64,000 bases of DNA from Sphingobium herbicidovorans (GTDB lineage Bacteria; Pseudomonadota; Alphaproteobacteria; Sphingomonadales; Sphingomonadaceae), in NCBI RefSeq assembly GCF_002080435.1, contig NZ_CP020539.1:124001-188000 (forward strand), written 5' to 3'. Positions 11,113 through 21,087 of this stretch are shown here, piece by piece (the stretch's first letter is position 1; every line of letters starts with the position of its first letter). A program made the position numbers and the translations under genes. Below the pieces are notes generated by a model. The model did not search any database and was not told the origin of the DNA. It worked only from the letters and a program-made list of their open reading frames with translations.

Positions 11113-12003
11113 CTATACGGAGGAGCTATCGCTTTCGGCCAGGCTCGCGAGAAACGCATCGACGACGGGCGGCCTACCGTCGCGGAGGAACACGCAGCTG
11201 ATCGCGGATACGGCTGCGGGATGCGCGATCGGCGAGAAGCAGATGCCCGGCCACGCGAGACGGGCCACCGATTCAGGAACGATGCTGACCGAATCGCTGA
11301 CAAGCACCATGGCGAGCGCCGCAAACACATCTTCGGCGGGCTCCGTCACCGCAGGCTGTACGTTCACGCTCATCAGAAACCGCAAGACTTCATCGGCGAA
11401 ACCGGGTCGGCCCAGCTGCGGAAATACCGTCAACGAGCGTCCGTGGATCTTCTCCAGCCCGTCAATCGGCGACGGCGGTTGCGCTGCATCGAGACGCTCG
11501 GCGAGGTACAGGCGCTCTTCGCCGATCCGCATGGTCTGGAGGTCGTGATCGACCGAATAATATCGGGCGAAGCCGATGCCCAGCTGGCCGTCGCGGAGCC
11601 GCGCGACCTGTTCGTCCTTGCTGGCTCTTTGTATCTTGACCGAGATATGGGGGCGGGCGGTCATGAAAGTGCGCACCAGCTGCGGAACGACCGTGTAGAT
11701 TGTCGCTCCGAAATAGCCGATGTCGAGGCGCCCGAGCTCGCCGGCCTGCGCTGCCCTCGATTTTTCGATCGCGGTATGGCTGATATCGAGCAGGCGCTTC
11801 GCCTCGACGAGGAACAGCTTCCCGGCTTCGGTTACCTGCACACCTTTCGAGGATCGGACGAGCAGTTCGACACCGAGCTCGTCCTCCAACTGCTTGATCT
11901 GCCGCGTGATTGGAGGCTGCGAGACATGCAGCTTGCGCGCTGCGGCGGTCAGATTGCCTTCTTCGGCGACGGCAACAAAATAGCGTAGTTGGCGAAATTC
12001 CAA
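11113..12003 (-). CDS. LysR-type regulator (CatR/ClcR/TfdR group)
   Basis: A 296-residue transcriptional activator. The N-terminus (MEFRQLRYFVAVAEEGNLTAAA, with the HTH in ARKLHVSQPPITRQIKQLE) is typical of the CatR/ClcR subgroup that responds to cis,cis-muconate or chloromuconate. A ligand-binding PBP2 domain follows (about 90-296). The start is TTG at 12003, directly abutting the conserved N-terminus. It is divergent from the cycloisomerase with a 179 bp spacer holding an ATAC-N7-GTAT box, the layout of clcR-clcA and catR-catB. It is expected to sense the ring-cleavage product and activate the cycloisomerase operon. Confidence 0.93.
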   Translation of the reverse strand: MEFRQLRYFVAVAEEGNLTAAARKLHVSQPPITRQIKQLEDELGVELLVRSSKGVQVTEAGKLFLVEAKRLLDISHTAIEKSRAAQAGELGRLDIGYFGATIYTVVPQLVRTFMTARPHISVKIQRASKDEQVARLRDGQLGIGFARYYSVDHDLQTMRIGEERLYLAERLDAAQPPSPIDGLEKIHGRSLTVFPQLGRPGFADEVLRFLMSVNVQPAVTEPAEDVFAALAMVLVSDSVSIVPESVARLAWPGICFSPIAHPAAVSAISCVFLRDGRPPVVDAFLASLAESDSSSV

Positions 12004-12014
12004 AACATGCTCCC

Positions 12015-12029
12015 ATACCGTTCACGTAT
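12015..12029. promoter_or_regulatory. LysR recognition site ATAC-N7-GTAT
   Basis: The exact dyad ATAC-CGTTCAC-GTAT lies 12 bp from the LysR start and about 150 bp before the cycloisomerase start. It matches the T-N11-A core and the ATAC-N7-GTAT recognition half of ClcR/CatR-type regulators. A second, weaker activation site would be expected further toward the cycloisomerase promoter; I do not see a clear one. Confidence 0.65.
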
Positions 12030-12182
12030 TGCGTGAGCCCTGCATTAGTATTTTTCTTCATCGAGCAACAGGGGCAACATTGGCCGACAAACGGAGCTGT
12101 CGGACAAACCGGTTCGATGGCAGCCGGGAAGCGAGACGAGCCCTGGTTCGCCCCGCTTCGGCGCAGGGGAGACAGATTTCAG

Positions 12183-13378
12183 ATGACTTTGGTGACAGAG
12201 CTCACGCCTCCGGCGGCGAGCGCGCCCCCATTTTCCGACCATCCGGATCATGTAATCGCCGCCGTCACGGCGACGATCGTCGACTTGCCCCTTCGTCGAC
12301 CGCATTTTCATGCAACCGGCACTCACGCCACGCAGTCGCTCGTTATGGTGGAGCTGGTCACGTCTGGCGGTGCCGTGGGCTGGGGGAGGGCGGAACGCCG
12401 GGCGGCACGGCCTTCTGGGGCGGCGAGTGCGTCGAAACGATCAAGCTGATGATCGACCATTATCTCGCGCCGGCCGTCATCGGCATTAGCGTTTTCGACC
12501 AGGAGCGAATTCTTGCTGCGATGGACCGTATCGCGGCAAACAATCATTTTGCAAAGGCGGCGATCGATATCGCCGTCCACGATGCGGCCGCCCGCTTGAT
12601 TGGCATATCGGTGTCGCAGATGTTCGGCGGAACGGCGCGTTCGACCGTTCCTGTCCTATGGGCTCTGGCAGCAGCTGCCTATGAGGCCGATGTCGCCGAC
12701 GCGATCGAGCAGATCGAGGCCGGCCGCCACAGCGTCTTCAAGATAAAGATTGGCAAGGGCGATGCCGCCTCGGAAACCCGGCGCGCGCTGGAGACGGCGA
12801 CGACCATTCACGATGCTCATCCCGATGCAAGGTTCGTCGTCGATCTAAATCAGGCGTGGGACGAGTCGACTGCGATGCGCTGGCTCGCGGCTTTTCAGGA
12901 GCGCGATTTCCTCTTCGTCGAGCAGCCCGTTCCGGCCTGGAACGTCGAAGGCATGATCCGTCTCGCGTCGCGCTTCGAAATTCCGATCATGGCCGACGAG
13001 GGATTGTGGGATTTCCACGATGCCTATGAGCTGATCCGGCGCGGCGCGACCGACATCTATGCCGTAAAGATTGCCAAGGGCGGCGGCCTGCGGCGGGCTT
13101 TCAAGGCCGCCGCCGTTGCCGAGGCTGCCGGGGTTCCTCTGTACGGGGGGATGGCGCTCGAGAGCTCCGTCGGGACGGCGGCAGGACTGCAGCTGTTTAG
13201 CGCGCTCCCGAACCTTCCCTTCGGCTGTGAGTTGATCGGCCCCAGGCTTCTGGCGGAAGATCTCACGGTCCAGCCGATCGCGTATCGCGACCGGGAAGTC
13301 GTCGTCCCGTCAGGCGTCGGCATGGGGGTTGAGATCGACCGTGATCGTGTCCGAAGCTTCACCCGGCGCAACAAATGA
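12183..13378 (+). CDS. (Chloro)muconate cycloisomerase (frameshifted as read)
   Basis: Enolase-superfamily enzyme converting (chloro)muconates to lactone/dienelactone (TfdD/ClcB role). Starting at ATG 12183, an N-terminal capping domain (ATIVDLPLRRPHFHATG) leads into a barrel with FKIKIG (catalytic Lys pair), VVDLNQAWD, FVEQP, MADEG as metal ligands, and AVKIAKGGG. As read, the frame breaks in a G run at 12381-12385. Adding one G restores GWGEGGTPGGTAFWGGE, the family motif, and about 398 residues. The N-terminus is somewhat longer than the usual 370. The stop overlaps the next start (ATGA), so it is coupled to the TauE permease gene. Confidence 0.88.
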
Positions 13379-14121
13379 CAGGGGATTCCGCTCTGATACT
13401 GGCTGCCGTGGCTGTGGGTGTGGCGACATATATCCAAGGCATCACGGGCGTTGGCTTCGGGATGGTAGCGATGCCTTTGCTTGTGCTGATCGATCCCGGC
13501 GCCGTTCCTGGCCCCGTGATAATCGCCGGGATTTTCGCTTCGGTGCCTTTCCTTATTGCCGGCTGGCGACAGGTTGCGTGGCGCGAGCTCGCCATTCTGC
13601 TTCCAGGGGTCGTGATCGGTTCGCTCGTCGCGGCGATTGTCATCAGCCTTGTCGCATCGAACACCTTGCGCGCTTTCGTTGGCCTCCTGCTCGTTGTCGT
13701 AGGAGGCGCAGCGGTGTTTTCGAAGTCCCGCGCGCCGGGTCCGGTCGCTTTCACTTCGGCTGGCTTCGCTACCGGATTCATAGGCACCGTTGCGGGCGTT
13801 CATAGCGCGCCGCTTGCGATCCTCTACCGCTACGACACGCTGGCGAAGGTGCGTCCGACTGCTGCAGCGCTGTTCGTTGCGGCCTATATCCTGTCGCTTG
13901 CGGGGTTGGCGGCGATTGCTCCGAGCCAGCTGGGATCGCCGACGATCGTGCTCGCAATGATACCGGGCGTCTTAGTTGGCCTTTTTGCTGCCAGCGGGCG
14001 GTTCGCCCGGCCGGCCGGCGGCATCATGCGCCCCATCATCCTCATGCTGTGCATTCTCGCCGGGCTACGTCTCATCGCGAGTGCCATGGGAGGCGGCATC
14101 CTTGCCGCGATGGCGATATGA
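13375..14121 (+). CDS. TauE/SafE-family membrane permease
   Basis: A 248-residue integral membrane protein with 7-8 hydrophobic segments and the GITGVGFGMVAMPLLVLIDP motif of TauE/SafE (DUF81) proteins, which are mostly putative exporters of sulfonates or other organic anions. ATGA overlaps with the cycloisomerase before it and with the AraC gene after it indicate one transcript. In this setting it may export or import an aromatic acid or a pathway intermediate; that is inference. Substrate unknown. Confidence 0.85.
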   Translation: MTGDSALILAAVAVGVATYIQGITGVGFGMVAMPLLVLIDPGAVPGPVIIAGIFASVPFLIAGWRQVAWRELAILLPGVVIGSLVAAIVISLVASNTLRAFVGLLLVVVGGAAVFSKSRAPGPVAFTSAGFATGFIGTVAGVHSAPLAILYRYDTLAKVRPTAAALFVAAYILSLAGLAAIAPSQLGSPTIVLAMIPGVLVGLFAASGRFARPAGGIMRPIILMLCILAGLRLIASAMGGGILAAMAI

Positions 14122-15200
14122 GCGCGGTTCTCGATGCGTCCCGCGATTTCGAATGGTCGACGGACTCGGTTCGCGGCCCCTCGGCCCTGAGCTGCTGGAT
14201 GGATCGCGTCGGGGCCTGCCTGACCGAAGTCGATATCGAGAGTCGGGCTTTCGGTGGACATCGCGCTCGCATCCAGCATTTCGAATTGGGTCCGGTGCAG
14301 CTGAATTTCCTGTCCGCCACCTCGCAGCGCATCGTGCACAGCAACGCGATGATCAAGCACAGCGCGAATGATTACCTTCTCCTGTTTTTCGAGAAGGGCG
14401 CCGGGAAGCTGCGGCATTATGATCTTGAAGTCACGGCTCCCGAACAATGTTTCATTCTCCTCGACAACCAGCAACCCTATGAGCTGCTCCGGGAAACCGG
14501 GGGGATCACACTGTCGATGCGTCTCCAGGATGCCTGGCTACGCCATTGGCTCCCCCACCCTAAGACGGCGGTCGCTACACCTATCTTTGCGGAAGACGGA
14601 TGGGGATCGTCGCTGGCCGCGACGCTCAAGACGATCTCTCACCATGGCCTGGCCGACGCGATCCTGCCGCGCGGGGTCATCGCCGATCAACTCGGGGCAT
14701 TTCTGGCGCTGATGATGGGTGGACGGTGCCAGGCCGTCAGCCGTCATCGGGGAGAATTGTTCGTGCGCCTCAAACGATCCATGCGCGCCAGACTGGATGA
14801 TCCCGATCTGGATCCCGGAACGATTGCTGATGCTGTCGGAATATCCAAGCGTCATCTGCATGGCCTGTTCGCACAGGCGGGCACGACCTTTGGCGCCTTG
14901 CTGATCGAGATGCGCCTCGAGCGCGCCGCCGGCATGCTGCGTGATGGACGTTTCAGCGGGTATCGCGCGGCCGATGTCGCATGGACGTGTGGCTTCGCCA
15001 ACGCGAGCCACTTCGCGCGGCGATTCCGGGCAAAATATGGCGAGACACCCGTCCGCTACCGCAAGGGGGACGGATCCGGATCCATTCGGGCGCGTCCCGT
15101 CGCGTCGGGCCGGACTCCTTCTTGCGCTTTGACGGCAGGGGCGCCTTCTGCCGGACACAAGGAACGCCCGGCGCCTGCCGGCGCTGCGGGGGCCGAATGA
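14118..15200 (+). CDS. AraC/XylS-family regulator
   Basis: A 360-residue regulator with an AraC-binding-like sensory domain (about residues 40-200) and a C-terminal double HTH (DPGTIADAVGISKRHLHGLF; AADVAWTCGFANASHFARRF, then YGETPVRYRK). The start ATG 14118 overlaps the TauE stop. The last 35 residues beyond the HTH are low-complexity (Arg/Ala/Pro). It lies upstream of the Rieske oxygenase genes. XylS-type (BenR, CbdS) and CadR regulators of this family control BenA/CadA-type oxygenases, so it probably activates the downstream Rieske operon in response to the aromatic acid. Confidence 0.9.
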   Translation: MSAVLDASRDFEWSTDSVRGPSALSCWMDRVGACLTEVDIESRAFGGHRARIQHFELGPVQLNFLSATSQRIVHSNAMIKHSANDYLLLFFEKGAGKLRHYDLEVTAPEQCFILLDNQQPYELLRETGGITLSMRLQDAWLRHWLPHPKTAVATPIFAEDGWGSSLAATLKTISHHGLADAILPRGVIADQLGAFLALMMGGRCQAVSRHRGELFVRLKRSMRARLDDPDLDPGTIADAVGISKRHLHGLFAQAGTTFGALLIEMRLERAAGMLRDGRFSGYRAADVAWTCGFANASHFARRFRAKYGETPVRYRKGDGSGSIRARPVASGRTPSCALTAGAPSAGHKERPAPAGAAGAE

Positions 15201-15442
15201 GCCCGGCTCGCGATTTCAAGCCGCGAAGGTTGCGCTCGGAGAGCATTTTTCGCGCGCTGCGAGGCGCGCAGCAAAGCCTGCGCGAAGATATGATCGAACG
15301 CAGGAGAACAAGGATTCTGGGACAGGAGACGATCCGCCGGTTGCTGTCGGAAGCGACGCGTGCCGCCCTTGCGCGGCGCCCAGCAAGAACCGGTTTTGCG
15401 CGTCGAGCGGGCATGCCCTTCGCTGCAACGCAATCTTTCTAG
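15197..15442 (+). CDS. Possible small translationally coupled ORF
   Basis: ATG 15197 overlaps the AraC stop (ATGA) and opens an 81-residue Arg-rich frame (MSPARDFKPRRLRSESIF...). It has no recognised family and a composition (18 or so Arg) that could simply reflect the GC-rich DNA. It is kept only because it continues the chain of overlapping starts seen in this operon. Low confidence. Confidence 0.25.
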   Translation: MSPARDFKPRRLRSESIFRALRGAQQSLREDMIERRRTRILGQETIRRLLSEATRAALARRPARTGFARRAGMPFAATQSF

Positions 15443-15517
15443 CTCGAAGAATGAGCACCCGGACCGAGGGGTGATCACAACAGAGGCCGATTCTGGCCCA
15501 TATTTGGGGAGGTTAAC

Positions 15518-17853
15518 TTGAAACGCAACCATGGACTGCTTTCGTCCCAGCGCGCGACCGTGTCCGCTCGCGTATTGGCCGTCGGACTTCTCGCAAGCCT
15601 GCCCGGCGTTGCAGTTGCTCAGGAAACGGAGGCGTCTCCGGCACCCGAGGCAGCGCCGGCAGATGCCGCCGAGCAGAGCGGCCTGCAGGATATCGTCGTG
15701 ACCGCGCAGAAGCGGTCCGAGAATATCAACAAGGTCGGCATCTCGATCACCGCGGTCGGTTCCGAGGATCTGGCGGCGCGCGGCGTTTCCGATGTGAGCG
15801 ACCTCGTCAAAGTGGTGCCGGGCTTCAACTATACGCCGAGCGCCTACGGCACGCCCGTCTACACCCTGCGCGGTATCGGCTTCTACGAAACCAGTCTCGG
15901 TGCGGCGCCCGCTGTCAGCATCTACGTCGACGAGGTTCCTCTGCCATTTTCGGCCATGGCGACCGGCGCGGCGCTCGATCTCGAACGTGTCGAGGTTCTG
16001 AAGGGTCCCCAGGGTACGCTGTTCGGCGGAAACTCGACGGGCGGCGCGATCAACTACATTGCTGCCAAACCCACCCCCGATTTTCGCGCCGGCGCCGACG
16101 TCACCTATGGCCGTTTCGATCGCGCGGAAATCAAGGGCTATGTCAGCGGCCCGCTGTCCGACACGCTCGAGGCGCGTCTTGCCGTCCAATATACGCATAG
16201 CGGCGACTGGCAGCGCAGCTATACGCGCGACGACAGTCTGGGAGAGGGCAACGTCCTGATCGGCCGGCTGCTTCTGAAGTGGGAGCCGAGCGATCGGCTG
16301 ACGGTCAATCTCAACGTCAACGGGTGGCGCGACAAATCTGACACGCAGGCGGCACAGCTCGTCGCCGCCGTCAGCCCCAATGCCGCGGTCAGGGCGCTCC
16401 TCGACAATTATCCCGATGCGCCGGCGAGCAATCGCGCTGCCGACTGGGATCCGGGGAAGAATTTCGAGCGCGACAACGGCTATTGGCAGGCGTCGGCCAG
16501 GATCGATTATGAACTGGGAACGGACCTCGATCTGACGTCGATTACGGCCTTTCAGAAAATCAACCGCAAGAGCCTCGTCGAGGCCGACGGCACCGCGATC
16601 GAGACGCTCGCGGTGGCGGCGCCTGGCAGGAGCAAGGACTTTTCGCAGGAGCTTCGCCTGGCTGGCGAGAGCGGGCCGATCCGGTTCGTCCTCGGTGGCA
16701 ACTATGCCTATGATTTCATCGACGATTCCCTGATCACCTCGGCGATGACGAGCAGCTTTCCGTTCGATGTCGCTCGCGCGGTTTCGATCCAGAAGGTCAA
16801 TACCTATGCCGTGTTCGGGAACATCGATTTCAAGGTAACCGACACCGTGACGTTGCAGGGGGGCTGCGATACACCGATCAGCGTCGCAGCTTCGAGGGCT
16901 GCACCTATGACTCGGGCGCGGGCGACCTCTCCGCGGTGATTTCGCGCTTCGCGACGCTGCTGAGCGGCATCCCGACGACGCTGCCGCCCGGAGCCTGTAT
17001 CACGCTGTCGCCGACCTATCGACCCGGCGTCGTTTTCAACAATCTCAACGAGGACAATGTCTCGTGGCGCGCGGGCGTGAACTGGCAGGCGGCGCCAAGG
17101 GCCCTGATCTATGCCAACGTCAGCAAAGGTTACAAGAACGGGGCCTTCCCCACGACGGGCGCGACGGCGTCGCTTCAGCTTGCGCCCGCCAAGCAGGAAT
17201 CCGTCCTCGCTTACGAGGCCGGTTTCAAGCTGACATTGTTCGATCAGACGCTCCAGTTGAATGGCGCGGGCTTCTATTACGATTATCGGGGCAAGCAGCT
17301 GCGCGGCAAGGTCATCGACCCCGTGCTGGGTCCCCTCAACGCTCTCGTCAACGTGCCGAAATCGCGGATCGCCGGCGCTGAGCTGCAGGCAATTTGGCAG
17401 CCGACCGAGGGGCTGAACATCAATATGGGCGGTACCTATATCGGCTCCAAGATTCTCGGCAATTTCATCAACTATGACGCCCTCGGCGTGCTGGGGCCGC
17501 TGTCCGGCGATCCTTTCCCGCTGACGCCGAAATGGCAGTTCGTCGGCGACGCGCAATATGAGTTCCCGGTCGGCAACGACATGAATGCCTTCATCGGCGG
17601 CGCGATGAACTATCAGGGGCGTACCAATGGTGGCCTGGGCGATCTCGCGCTTTTCGACATGCCGGGCTATACGCTCTACGACGCCCGCATCGGCGTGAAG
17701 TCGCCCGACGACAAATGGCGCGCGTCGTTCACGGTCCAGAATTTGACCGACAAATATTACTCGACGCTCGTGAACCTGCCGACCGCCGATGCGGTCATCC
17801 GCTACACCGGACGTCCGCGGACATGGGCCTTCAACCTGTCCTACCGGTACTGA
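15518..17853 (+). CDS. TonB-dependent outer-membrane receptor 1 (frameshifted as read)
   Basis: A sphingomonad-type TonB receptor of about 778 residues once corrected. TTG start at 15518 behind GGGGAGG; signal peptide ending near GVAVAQ; TonB box/plug onset DIVVTAQKRSENI; plug motifs RVEVLKGPQGTLFGGNSTGG; C-terminal beta-barrel strand ending in aromatic RY. A G6 run at 16858-16863 is one base short. Restoring it joins DTVTLQGG to LRYTDQRRSFEGCTY, the family sequence. DdvT of Sphingobium SYK-6 is an established example of such a receptor importing an aromatic acid. Placed before the oxygenase genes, this one may import the pathway substrate. Confidence 0.9.
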
Positions 17854-17954
17854 GCCCGCGCGATGCTGGTTCCGGAATATCAGGGCGTCTGGACGCAAGC
17901 CCCGGCTACCCTGAGCCGTCTGCGTTGCGCCATCTGCCACGGTGAGGTGCGTCG

Positions 17955-19193
17955 ATGACAGTCGGCCCCCAATCGATCGTGGTGGTTGGCGGGGGGCACG
18001 CGGGCGGCGCCATCGCGCTGTCGCTCCGTGAAAACGGAGCGACAGGCGATATCGTCATCGTCGGGGAAGAGCCGGTCGCGCCCTATGAGCGACCGGCCCT
18101 GTCCAAGGAGATGCTGCTGGCGCAGGTCGATGCTCCGGTTCCTCTTGCCTCTCCGGAGCGATGGCCGGAGCGCGGGATCGCGCTTCGCCTGGCGACAAAA
18201 GTGGCTGCGATCGACCGGACGCATCGCTGCGTTCTGCTCGAGGACGATAGCGCCTTGCCGTATGATGTACTGATTTTGGCGACCGGCGGCACAGCGCGGA
18301 GCATTTCTGGCAGTCTGGAGGCGGGGGCGTTCACCTTGCGAACGGTTGCGGACGCAGAATCGCTGCGGAGTCGCGCGCGGATCTCGCGTTCCGCCCTCAT
18401 ACTGGGTGGCGGATTGATCGGGCTCGAGGTCGCCGCGTCGTTGCGTCAGGCAGGTCTCGAAGTCGATCTCGTCGGCGCCGATCGGCAGGTTGCCGCGCGC
18501 AGCTTTCCTCGTGTTGCATCGGATTGGATCGCTGACGCCCATGTAAAGGCGGGCGTTCGCCTGCACTTGGGCAGTAGGGTCACCGCACTGCGGCGCGCCG
18601 AGGGCGGTATCGAAGCGCAATTGGCTAATGGGCAGCACCTCGTGTCCGACCTCGTCATCTTGGGGCTCGGTATCGAACCGAATAGCCGGCTGGCGGCAGA
18701 TGCAGGGCTTCCTTGCAATGGGGGAATCCTCGTCGATGAAGACTATCGGACGCTGGGCGATCGCAGAATATTCGCGATCGGCGACATTGCCGAGCGGTCG
18801 GCGATCGACGGCGTGCGGCCCTCGCGCGACGAGAGCTGGTCGCATGCGCGTCGATCTGCTGCTATCGCGGCGCGCGCGATCCTCGCCCTGCCACCGGAAC
18901 CCGAGGAGGCGCCTTGGTTCTGGACGAGCCAGTTCGGGCATATGATCCAGGTCGCGGGTACTACGGACACGCGCCTGACCGCTGTCCGCCGTGGTCCCGG
19001 CGTAATGCTGTATCTCGACGGCAACAGGCTCGCGGGCATCGCATGCCTCGACACACCCAGGGATTTCCTTGCCGGCCGGCGCGCGATCGCGTCGGGGCAG
19101 GGCGTCGATGTCGCGCGTGCCGCCGATCCGGCCACCGATCTGCGCAAATGTTTCTTCACCCATATGGCGCCCCACGCAGGAGTAATGTCATGA
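17955..19193 (+). CDS. FAD-dependent ferredoxin reductase (BphA4/ThcD type)
   Basis: A 412-residue NAD(P)H:ferredoxin oxidoreductase feeding electrons to the Rieske ferredoxin at 21088. FAD-binding GGGHAGGAIALSLRENG near the N-terminus, the family ERPALSKEMLL motif, the NAD-binding ILGGGLIGLEVAASLRQAG, and the FAD-contact RIFAIGDIAE. The C-terminal domain (about 310-412) is the usual reductase tail. The stop overlaps the start of the alpha-subunit gene (TCATGA). A stand-alone reductase rather than a BenC-type fusion makes this a three-component system. Confidence 0.92.
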   Translation: MTVGPQSIVVVGGGHAGGAIALSLRENGATGDIVIVGEEPVAPYERPALSKEMLLAQVDAPVPLASPERWPERGIALRLATKVAAIDRTHRCVLLEDDSALPYDVLILATGGTARSISGSLEAGAFTLRTVADAESLRSRARISRSALILGGGLIGLEVAASLRQAGLEVDLVGADRQVAARSFPRVASDWIADAHVKAGVRLHLGSRVTALRRAEGGIEAQLANGQHLVSDLVILGLGIEPNSRLAADAGLPCNGGILVDEDYRTLGDRRIFAIGDIAERSAIDGVRPSRDESWSHARRSAAIAARAILALPPEPEEAPWFWTSQFGHMIQVAGTTDTRLTAVRRGPGVMLYLDGNRLAGIACLDTPRDFLAGRRAIASGQGVDVARAADPATDLRKCFFTHMAPHAGVMS

Positions 19194-20536
19194 CCGATGC
19201 CGCCAGCCTCGCCGCGCTGATCGATGATCGGCCCGAAGACGGTATTTTCGCCGTCGACAGCGCGGTATTCACCGACGAAGCGATTTTCGAGGCCGAGATG
19301 ACCGCGATCTTCGAGGGAACGTGGATTTTCATCGGCCTCGCATCCCAATTGCCCAAACCCCACAGTTTCTTCACGACCTATATCGGCCGGCAGCCGGTGA
19401 TCGTTATGAAGGACGGCAAGGGCAAGATCGGATGCTTCCTCAACACGTGCCGGCACCGTGGAACGCTGCTTTGCCCGCTCAAGCACGGGCGCCAGAAGTT
19501 CCACACCTGCCGCTATCATGGCTGGTCCTATGATTCAGGCGGCGAGAATGTCCATGTGACCGCCGAGGCGACGGGCCAGTATGCAGCGAGCTTTACCGAG
19601 GCGGATCACAATCTCATTCGGGTTCCACGCTTCGAGAGCTATCGCGGACTCCTTTTTGCGAGCCTCAATCCCGACGTCCCGACGCTGGACGATCATCTGG
19701 GTGACGCCAAGGTCTTCATCGATCTTGTCGTGGATCAGAGTCCCGTCGGCGAGATCGAATATGTTCCGGGAGAGGTGACGTACACCTTCAAGGGCAACTG
19801 GAAACTGCAGTTCGAGAATGGCCTTGATTTCTACCATTTCAGCACGACGCACAGCGCCTATGTCGATATATTGGCGCAGCGCGGAAAGCGCGGCACGCTC
19901 GGGGTTCTCACGAGCGAAGACGAACCCGAAGCGCAGGGGAGTTTCAACTTCCACTACGGACATGCCGTCAATTTCTCGATCCTGCAGCAGAGCCTGTTCA
20001 GCCGACCGCTGTGCCTCGAACAGGATGCACTCGATGCGGTCCGCGAACGGGTTGGCCCCGTCCGCGCGAAATGGATGCTCCGACAACGCAATCTGACCAT
20101 TTATCCGAACCTCCAGATCATCGACATCAACTCGGCCCAGATCCGGACATGGCGTCCGCTTTCGGCCAGCAAGACCGAAATGACGTCGCACTGCCTGGGC
20201 ATCGTGGGCGAGCGGCCCGCGGCCCGTCGCTTTCGTATCCGGGGCTATGAGGATTTCTTCAATCCGCCTGGCCTGGCTAGTTCGGACGATAATGCGATGT
20301 ATGAGTTATGTCAGGCGGGCTATGCCGCGCAGGCCGGCCCGAGGCAGGGGTATGGGCGCGGCCTCGCTGGTACGCCCGGTGCGGGCGACGCGCAAGCGGC
20401 GGAACTGGGCATCACGCCCGTCGAAAGCTCGATGGGCGTGGGCAAGGCGTTCGGCAACGAAGCCTTTGGCGGCGAGACGAACTTCTTCCCCGGTTATCGT
20501 GAGTGGAAGCGCTTGCTGCAGCGGGGAAACGGCTGA
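19190..20536 (+). CDS. Rieske non-heme iron oxygenase, alpha subunit (BenA/CadA-like)
   Basis: A 448-residue catalytic subunit. Rieske [2Fe-2S] ligands are C87, H89, C107 and H110 (CRHRG ... CRYHGW). The mononuclear iron site is in NGLDFYHFSTTHSAYVD (D213, H216, H221). The overall pattern is that of the benzoate/2-halobenzoate/anthranilate group, which also contains TftA and the 2,4-D oxygenase CadA. The AraC regulator, beta subunit, ferredoxin and TfdB next door fit a CadABC-like role turning a (chloro)phenoxyacetate into a chlorophenol, but benzoate-type dihydroxylation cannot be excluded. The start at 19190 is set by the ATGA overlap and a GCAGGAG site. Confidence 0.9.
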   Translation: MTDAASLAALIDDRPEDGIFAVDSAVFTDEAIFEAEMTAIFEGTWIFIGLASQLPKPHSFFTTYIGRQPVIVMKDGKGKIGCFLNTCRHRGTLLCPLKHGRQKFHTCRYHGWSYDSGGENVHVTAEATGQYAASFTEADHNLIRVPRFESYRGLLFASLNPDVPTLDDHLGDAKVFIDLVVDQSPVGEIEYVPGEVTYTFKGNWKLQFENGLDFYHFSTTHSAYVDILAQRGKRGTLGVLTSEDEPEAQGSFNFHYGHAVNFSILQQSLFSRPLCLEQDALDAVRERVGPVRAKWMLRQRNLTIYPNLQIIDINSAQIRTWRPLSASKTEMTSHCLGIVGERPAARRFRIRGYEDFFNPPGLASSDDNAMYELCQAGYAAQAGPRQGYGRGLAGTPGAGDAQAAELGITPVESSMGVGKAFGNEAFGGETNFFPGYREWKRLLQRGNG

Positions 20537-21069
20537 TGGGCGCCGCAACCGGAATTTCGGAGGCGCCGGCCGATCCCGTTGCGCGCGCGCTCGCTTCGGA
20601 TCTCCTGTTTCAGGAAGCGGATGCGCTCGACTCCCAGGACTGGACCGGCTGGCTCGCGCTTTACCGCGAGGACGCCCGCTTCTGGATGCCCGCATGGCTG
20701 GACGAGTATCGGAATACCTCGAATCCCGATACCGAAGTGTCGCTCATCTACCATGAAATGCGGTGGGAGCTAGAGGAACGGGTTCACAGGCTCGGTTCGC
20801 GCAAGTCGGTGACGACCCTGCCGCTTCCCCGTACGCTTCATATGATAGGCGGATCGAGGGTAACGGCGCATTCGGAAAACCGGCTGGATGTTCGTTCGCA
20901 CGCCACCGTGCATGTCTATGATCCCAGGACCTTCGACCATCATGTCGCAGCCGTGAGATACAGCCACAGCTTTGTCCGCGAGGACGCGGGGCCATGGCTG
21001 ATCGCATCGAAGACGATCATCCTCATCAACGACCGCATGCCGAGCGTCGTCGATTTTTATACCGTTTAG
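20536..21069 (+). CDS. Rieske oxygenase, beta (small) subunit
   Basis: A 177-residue NTF2-like beta subunit (SLL...EADALDSQDWTGWLALYREDARFWMPAW, later YSHSFVRED and a final VVDFYTV). Its start ATG 20536 shares its A with the alpha-subunit stop (TGATG), giving tight coupling and equal stoichiometry expected for an alpha3beta3 enzyme. An in-frame upstream ATG at 20503 would overlap the alpha gene and is less likely. Confidence 0.9.
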   Translation: MGAATGISEAPADPVARALASDLLFQEADALDSQDWTGWLALYREDARFWMPAWLDEYRNTSNPDTEVSLIYHEMRWELEERVHRLGSRKSVTTLPLPRTLHMIGGSRVTAHSENRLDVRSHATVHVYDPRTFDHHVAAVRYSHSFVREDAGPWLIASKTIILINDRMPSVVDFYTV

Positions 21070-21087
21070 CCGATCCGAGAGAGATTT

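Noticed and set aside
15056..16198. 380-residue minus-strand frame over the AraC/TonB border
   Set aside because: Overlaps well-supported genes in antisense and lacks recognisable domains.
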